A DNA stretch of 9,457 nt from an uncultured Porphyromonas sp. (GTDB lineage: Bacteria; Bacteroidota; Bacteroidia; Bacteroidales; Porphyromonadaceae), in assembly GCA_946997275.1 (NCBI GenBank), contig CAMPUN010000026.1, positions 1 through 9,457 on the forward strand, given 5' to 3'. The first letter of the stretch is position 1; each line of letters opens with the position of its first letter. Both the position numbers and the translations under genes were made by a program. Positions 6,425 through 9,457 of this stretch are shown here, piece by piece. A model generated the notes under the pieces. That model saw only the letters and a program-made list of their open reading frames with translations. It did no database searches and was not told where the DNA came from.

Positions 6425-7441
6425 CTAAACAAGCTGTCGCAGTAAGGGTACCTTGCGCATCAATGCGGTGACCCCTAGCGAGATGAGCGCAATGAGCAGG
6501 ATGCGCAGGGGGAGGCTTACGACTGGGCAAGCGGACAATGCTGGAAGGAATAGCTCGGACAGCTTGAAGACCACCTGTAGCACCGCAAAATGAACTAAGT
6601 AAATCCCCATCACATAAGGATAGAGCATACTTGCCGTGACGAGGAGCCGTGACTTGGGGCACCAGCTGTAGCAGAGGGCGAAGAGCGAGAGAACCTTGAG
6701 GACGACCAGTGGCTGGAAGTTGACGCCCACCCGCTCTAATAGTTGGTAAGGTACGTAAATGAGCAGCGCTCCGTGTAGTAGCAGACTCCCGATGAATAGG
6801 ATCAAGAGCCAGCCCCTACCAGGCAACCGATCAAAGGTGCGAGCGAGCAAATGCCCCGCAAGGAAGTAAGGAAGGTACTGTACCCACCAGAGCAAGCAAA
6901 CTTGACGAACGCCGTACGAGCGGTAGTAAACATCTACCGTAAGCGCCACGAGATAGCTCCCGAGCGTTAAGATAAGTAGTCCACGATTGCCACCATAGGT
7001 AGGACTATCGCTACGCTCGATCCGCTCGCAGAGCCAGCGCAGCATAGGAGTGACTACGTAGAGCCCCGCCAGCATCACGAGATACCACAAGTGATACCAC
7101 TGGAAGGCGAGCCACGCCTGCTCCTTCGCACAGTGCCAGAAGTAGTAGCCCACAGACCAAACAACTAGTGGCAAGAGTATCTTGCGCCCTACCTTACGCT
7201 TGTAGAAGTGTGCCAAGCTCCCGATCTGTCTCTCGGACGACAGCATGAAGGCTCCGCTCATCATCACAAAGAGTGGCACCGCTCCCACCGAAAGCACATA
7301 CCATGGGGCAGCTTGCCAACGCTCTGCCAGCGAAGCATCTCCCATAAAGTAACCTCCCGCCGTGTGGATGCCGATCACCATCACGACTGAGAGGAGCCGT
7401 AAGAGGTCTAGTCCCTGATGGCGTAGCGTCTGCTCTGACAT
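6425..7441 (-). CDS. Acyltransferase-3 family integral membrane protein
   Basis: A 338-residue polytopic inner-membrane protein with about ten hydrophobic segments. Family members transfer acetyl or other acyl groups to extracytoplasmic sugars or lipids (OafA, WecH and NodX types). The first membrane segment carries the conserved Arg15-x10-His26 pattern in LDLLRLLSVVMVIGIH, the candidate catalytic region. Other family marks are VPLFVMMSGAFML (55-67), YHLWYLVMLAGLYVVTPML (116-134) and YLPYFLAGHLLA (189-200). Length is that of the compact, single-domain forms, without the SGNH domain. It follows holB by only 11 bp and so looks cotranscribed, although its role is unrelated to replication. The acceptor could be lipopolysaccharide, capsule or peptidoglycan; nothing nearby decides this. 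Confidence 0.9.
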   Translation of the reverse strand: MSEQTLRHQGLDLLRLLSVVMVIGIHTAGGYFMGDASLAERWQAAPWYVLSVGAVPLFVMMSGAFMLSSERQIGSLAHFYKRKVGRKILLPLVVWSVGYYFWHCAKEQAWLAFQWYHLWYLVMLAGLYVVTPMLRWLCERIERSDSPTYGGNRGLLILTLGSYLVALTVDVYYRSYGVRQVCLLWWVQYLPYFLAGHLLARTFDRLPGRGWLLILFIGSLLLHGALLIYVPYQLLERVGVNFQPLVVLKVLSLFALCYSWCPKSRLLVTASMLYPYVMGIYLVHFAVLQVVFKLSELFLPALSACPVVSLPLRILLIALISLGVTALMRKVPLLRQLV

Positions 7442-7452
7442 CTTTACTGGTC

Positions 7453-8541
7453 TTAGTTGCGCAAAGCAAGCAGCATTCGCAGGAACGTGTCGAAGAGCAC
7501 CATCTTCGTCAGCACATTGCCACGGATCTCTCGCATCGCCTCCTCGAGGAGCCTATAGCAGGCACCCATCGCCTTGTTGTTGACTCGCAGCTCTCCCACA
7601 CGAGCTTCGCCACGGAGCGCACGGTGCCACTGCTGACCCACCTGCTGCATCAGTAGTTTGAGGAAAGCAACCGCTCCCTCGCGTCCCATCTTGTCCACCT
7701 CCTCACTGAGAAGCTTCAGACGCAGGATGTCGGCTCGTAATGTCGCATCGTACCACTGCTGCGCTAGTTCCTGTAGTTTGTCTTGCGAAGCGGAGCTGTC
7801 GAGTAGCCGTAGCGCATCACTCAGGTTACCGTCCACTAGAGGAATCATCGCCTCCAGGGCGTCAGTCGCCAGCTCAGGATGCAGAGCGGTCAGCGCCTCT
7901 CTCATCTCCGCCTCCGTCATCGGGGGCAGCTCGAAGCGCTGCACACGGCTCAGGATCGTGTCTAGGAGGCGATCCGAATGTGCCGACACAAGGATAAAGA
8001 GCGTCTCGGCGGGAGGCTCTTCGAGTGACTTGAGAAGTTTATTGGCCGCCGCATCATTCATACGCTCTGGCTGGTAGATAATGATTGTGCGCCAGCCTCC
8101 TTCGGTGGTCGTGACAGAGAGACGTGACAGGAGACTATTGATCTCATTTACATAGATAACCGGCTGACTATTGCCCGCCTCCAGTACTTCGAGCCAGTCC
8201 TGATCGGTAATGTAGGGCGACCGCTCGAGGAAGGTGCGCCACTCATCGAAGTATCGCTCCGTAGGGATCTCGTCTTGTGCCGCTTTGACTACGGGATAGA
8301 CGAAGATGACATCGGGATGAGCGATGGCTGCGACCTTCTTGCAGGAGGCGCACGCACCACAGGAGTCCTCGTCCGTAGGCGACTGGCACTGGATGTACTG
8401 CGCCCACGCCCACGCTAGGTGCAGCCCCGGGTAGCCCTCCTGAATCTCTAGGAGTACCGCATGGGGCATCTGTCCTGAGTGGGTCAAATGTGCGAACTGT
8501 TGCTTGAGGGCTTGGTATCCATATATATCGGCAAACTGCAT
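7453..8541 (-). CDS. holB: DNA polymerase III, delta' subunit
   Basis: A 362-residue AAA+ family clamp-loader subunit, which helps place the sliding clamp on primed DNA. The N-terminus (MQFADIYGYQALKQQF, then GQMPHAVL) is typical. A zinc module follows: Cys52-x8-Cys61-x2-Cys64-x2-Cys67. The Walker B-like region and core motif MNDAAANKLLKSLEEPP (161-177) are well kept, and LSRVQ (197-201) is the SRC-motif position with Val in place of Cys. The Walker A loop is degenerate (IQEGYPGL, 33-40, no Lys), so ATP binding is not expected, as in several known delta' subunits. The last 120 residues are helical, fitting the oligomerisation collar. It lies 58 bp after dnaG and 11 bp before the acyltransferase gene. 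Confidence 0.92.
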   Translation of the reverse strand: MQFADIYGYQALKQQFAHLTHSGQMPHAVLLEIQEGYPGLHLAWAWAQYIQCQSPTDEDSCGACASCKKVAAIAHPDVIFVYPVVKAAQDEIPTERYFDEWRTFLERSPYITDQDWLEVLEAGNSQPVIYVNEINSLLSRLSVTTTEGGWRTIIIYQPERMNDAAANKLLKSLEEPPAETLFILVSAHSDRLLDTILSRVQRFELPPMTEAEMREALTALHPELATDALEAMIPLVDGNLSDALRLLDSSASQDKLQELAQQWYDATLRADILRLKLLSEEVDKMGREGAVAFLKLLMQQVGQQWHRALRGEARVGELRVNNKAMGACYRLLEEAMREIRGNVLTKMVLFDTFLRMLLALRN

Positions 8542-8599
8542 GACGGCACTTTCTTCTTTAGATTTGGTAAAAGGGTTAGCGAAGACTCTCTTCTTTATC

Positions 8600-9457
8600 T
8601 CACGAAATGACCACTCGCTGACCGCTAAACTGTCCCAGCATCTTACGTATCTCCTGCCATGTAGACAGCTCCTGAAGGAGTGGCTGATAGCTCTCGTAGT
8701 CTGCCTCTGGGTGCTCCTGCTGTAGCGTCTGTATCTGCTGCGAAATCTGCTGACAGCGCTCCTCGGCGTACGCTAGCTTGTAGGTGTATAGCACCTTAAA
8801 GGTCATCTCCTGCACCCACTCATCAGGAACTTTCTCATTCTCATCATCGGGCATCTGTAGCTCTTCGCGAGCCTTGCGAGAGAGCCGGTAGGGAGTCGCG
8901 TAGAGATCCACCGCCAGTGCTGCCACCTGCGGGATCTCCGAGTTGCAGAGGAAGGAGCCACACGTACGCTCCGACTCGCCACCCGACACGTCGAGCTCCT
9001 CCAGCATCATCTTATTACTATCGTTGAGAATGCGCTTGACCAGCGGGTGCTCGATGACTATATCATCCTGCTTGAGCTCTTGGTAGACAAAGTTGGCCAC
9101 AGAGACCTGTATCACCGTCGGCTCTGCCCCTTCGTCTGCCTCGTCCTGCACGGAGATCTTGAGCATACGCTCCCCGTAGCGCACCACTAGACGGATCAAG
9201 TCCAGTGCTTCGTTGCTCATCGGTGCGTCTAGAGGTGAAACCTCCTGCGGGGTCTCCTCGGGAGCACTCTCCTTAGGTGTCGCAGCCTCTGGCGGAGCAT
9301 ACTGATAAACTCGTCCACGGCTAAAGCGCTCCTGCTTGATCTGCTGCAAGAGTAGATCCTCCGCCACGCCATACATCTGGGACATCTGCTGTATGTAGAC
9401 AACCCGCTCGAGGCTGTCGGGGATCGTGGCAATGCTCTGCAAGATGTCTCGCATCAG
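8600..9457 (-). CDS. dnaG: DNA primase, C-terminal part (cut by the window edge)
   Basis: 285 residues of the C-terminal part are visible, and the frame stays open through the last base, so the start and the zinc and TOPRIM domains lie to the right. The protein makes RNA primers at the replication fork. The first about 45 visible residues (DILQSIATIPDSLERVVYIQ, then MYGVAEDLLLQQI) match the end of the RNA-polymerase core, where primases carry a similar IPD/LxRxxYI segment. Residues about 53-78 form a Pro/Glu/Ala-rich linker. The rest is the less conserved, mainly helical, C-terminal region expected to bind the DnaB helicase in bacterial primases, including a Gln/Glu-rich helix near residues 230-265 that could be coiled coil. 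The assignment rests on the core end and on the neighbouring holB. Confidence 0.9.
   Translation of the reverse strand: MMRDILQSIATIPDSLERVVYIQQMSQMYGVAEDLLLQQIKQERFSRGRVYQYAPPEAATPKESAPEETPQEVSPLDAPMSNEALDLIRLVVRYGERMLKISVQDEADEGAEPTVIQVSVANFVYQELKQDDIVIEHPLVKRILNDSNKMMLEELDVSGGESERTCGSFLCNSEIPQVAALAVDLYATPYRLSRKAREELQMPDDENEKVPDEWVQEMTFKVLYTYKLAYAEERCQQISQQIQTLQQEHPEADYESYQPLLQELSTWQEIRKMLGQFSGQRVVIS

Noticed and set aside
6339..6662. A 107-residue minus-strand frame overlapping the acyltransferase end and the ribE start
   Set aside because: Out of frame with both well-supported genes, composition is unlike a real protein, and it overlaps the predicted ribE promoter.
7658..8077. A 139-residue open frame on the plus strand
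   Set aside because: Opposite to holB, with a Ser/Arg-rich low-complexity translation typical of a shadow frame; holB itself is well supported.

Overview
The window looks like chromosomal DNA from a Bacteroidota bacterium, most probably a Porphyromonas or close relative. Four things point there: the ribosomal cluster rpmB-rpmG-DUF4295; Bacteroidota-type promoters (TTTG around -33, TAnnTTTG around -7); gene starts without Shine-Dalgarno sites; and two secreted leucine-rich-repeat (LRR) proteins whose C-termini resemble type IX secretion (Por) sorting domains. The genus is an inference from general resemblance; no species is claimed.

Every gene I can support lies on the minus strand, so transcription runs from right to left. 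From the right edge: the 3' part of dnaG (primase, cut by the window), holB (DNA polymerase III delta'), a membrane acyltransferase of the acyltransferase-3 family, then riboflavin synthase (ribE) from what looks like its own promoter, then a small nitroreductase 12 bp further on. Riboflavin synthase makes the precursor of the FMN that the nitroreductase should bind, so this pair makes functional sense. A 307-bp gap follows. Next come two tandem LRR genes 7 bp apart (657 and 576 codons), both with signal peptides and CTD-like ends: a secreted or surface-exposed pair. A 13-bp-stem hairpin closes that operon. The promoter of rpmB comes next, followed by L28, L33 and the 50-aa DUF4295 protein.

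The left edge is the most unusual part. Bases 1-306 form a perfect inverted repeat with no spacer (axis between 153 and 154), so the end of the DUF4295 gene and about 104 bp downstream are present twice, head to head. A fold-back at a contig end (assembly, amplification or library artefact) is the likeliest cause; a real hairpin terminus or inverted duplication is the alternative.

I did not find a convincing new multi-gene system. The points worth a second look are the palindrome, the paired LRR proteins with different repeat types, and the unassigned middle region of the 657-aa protein.
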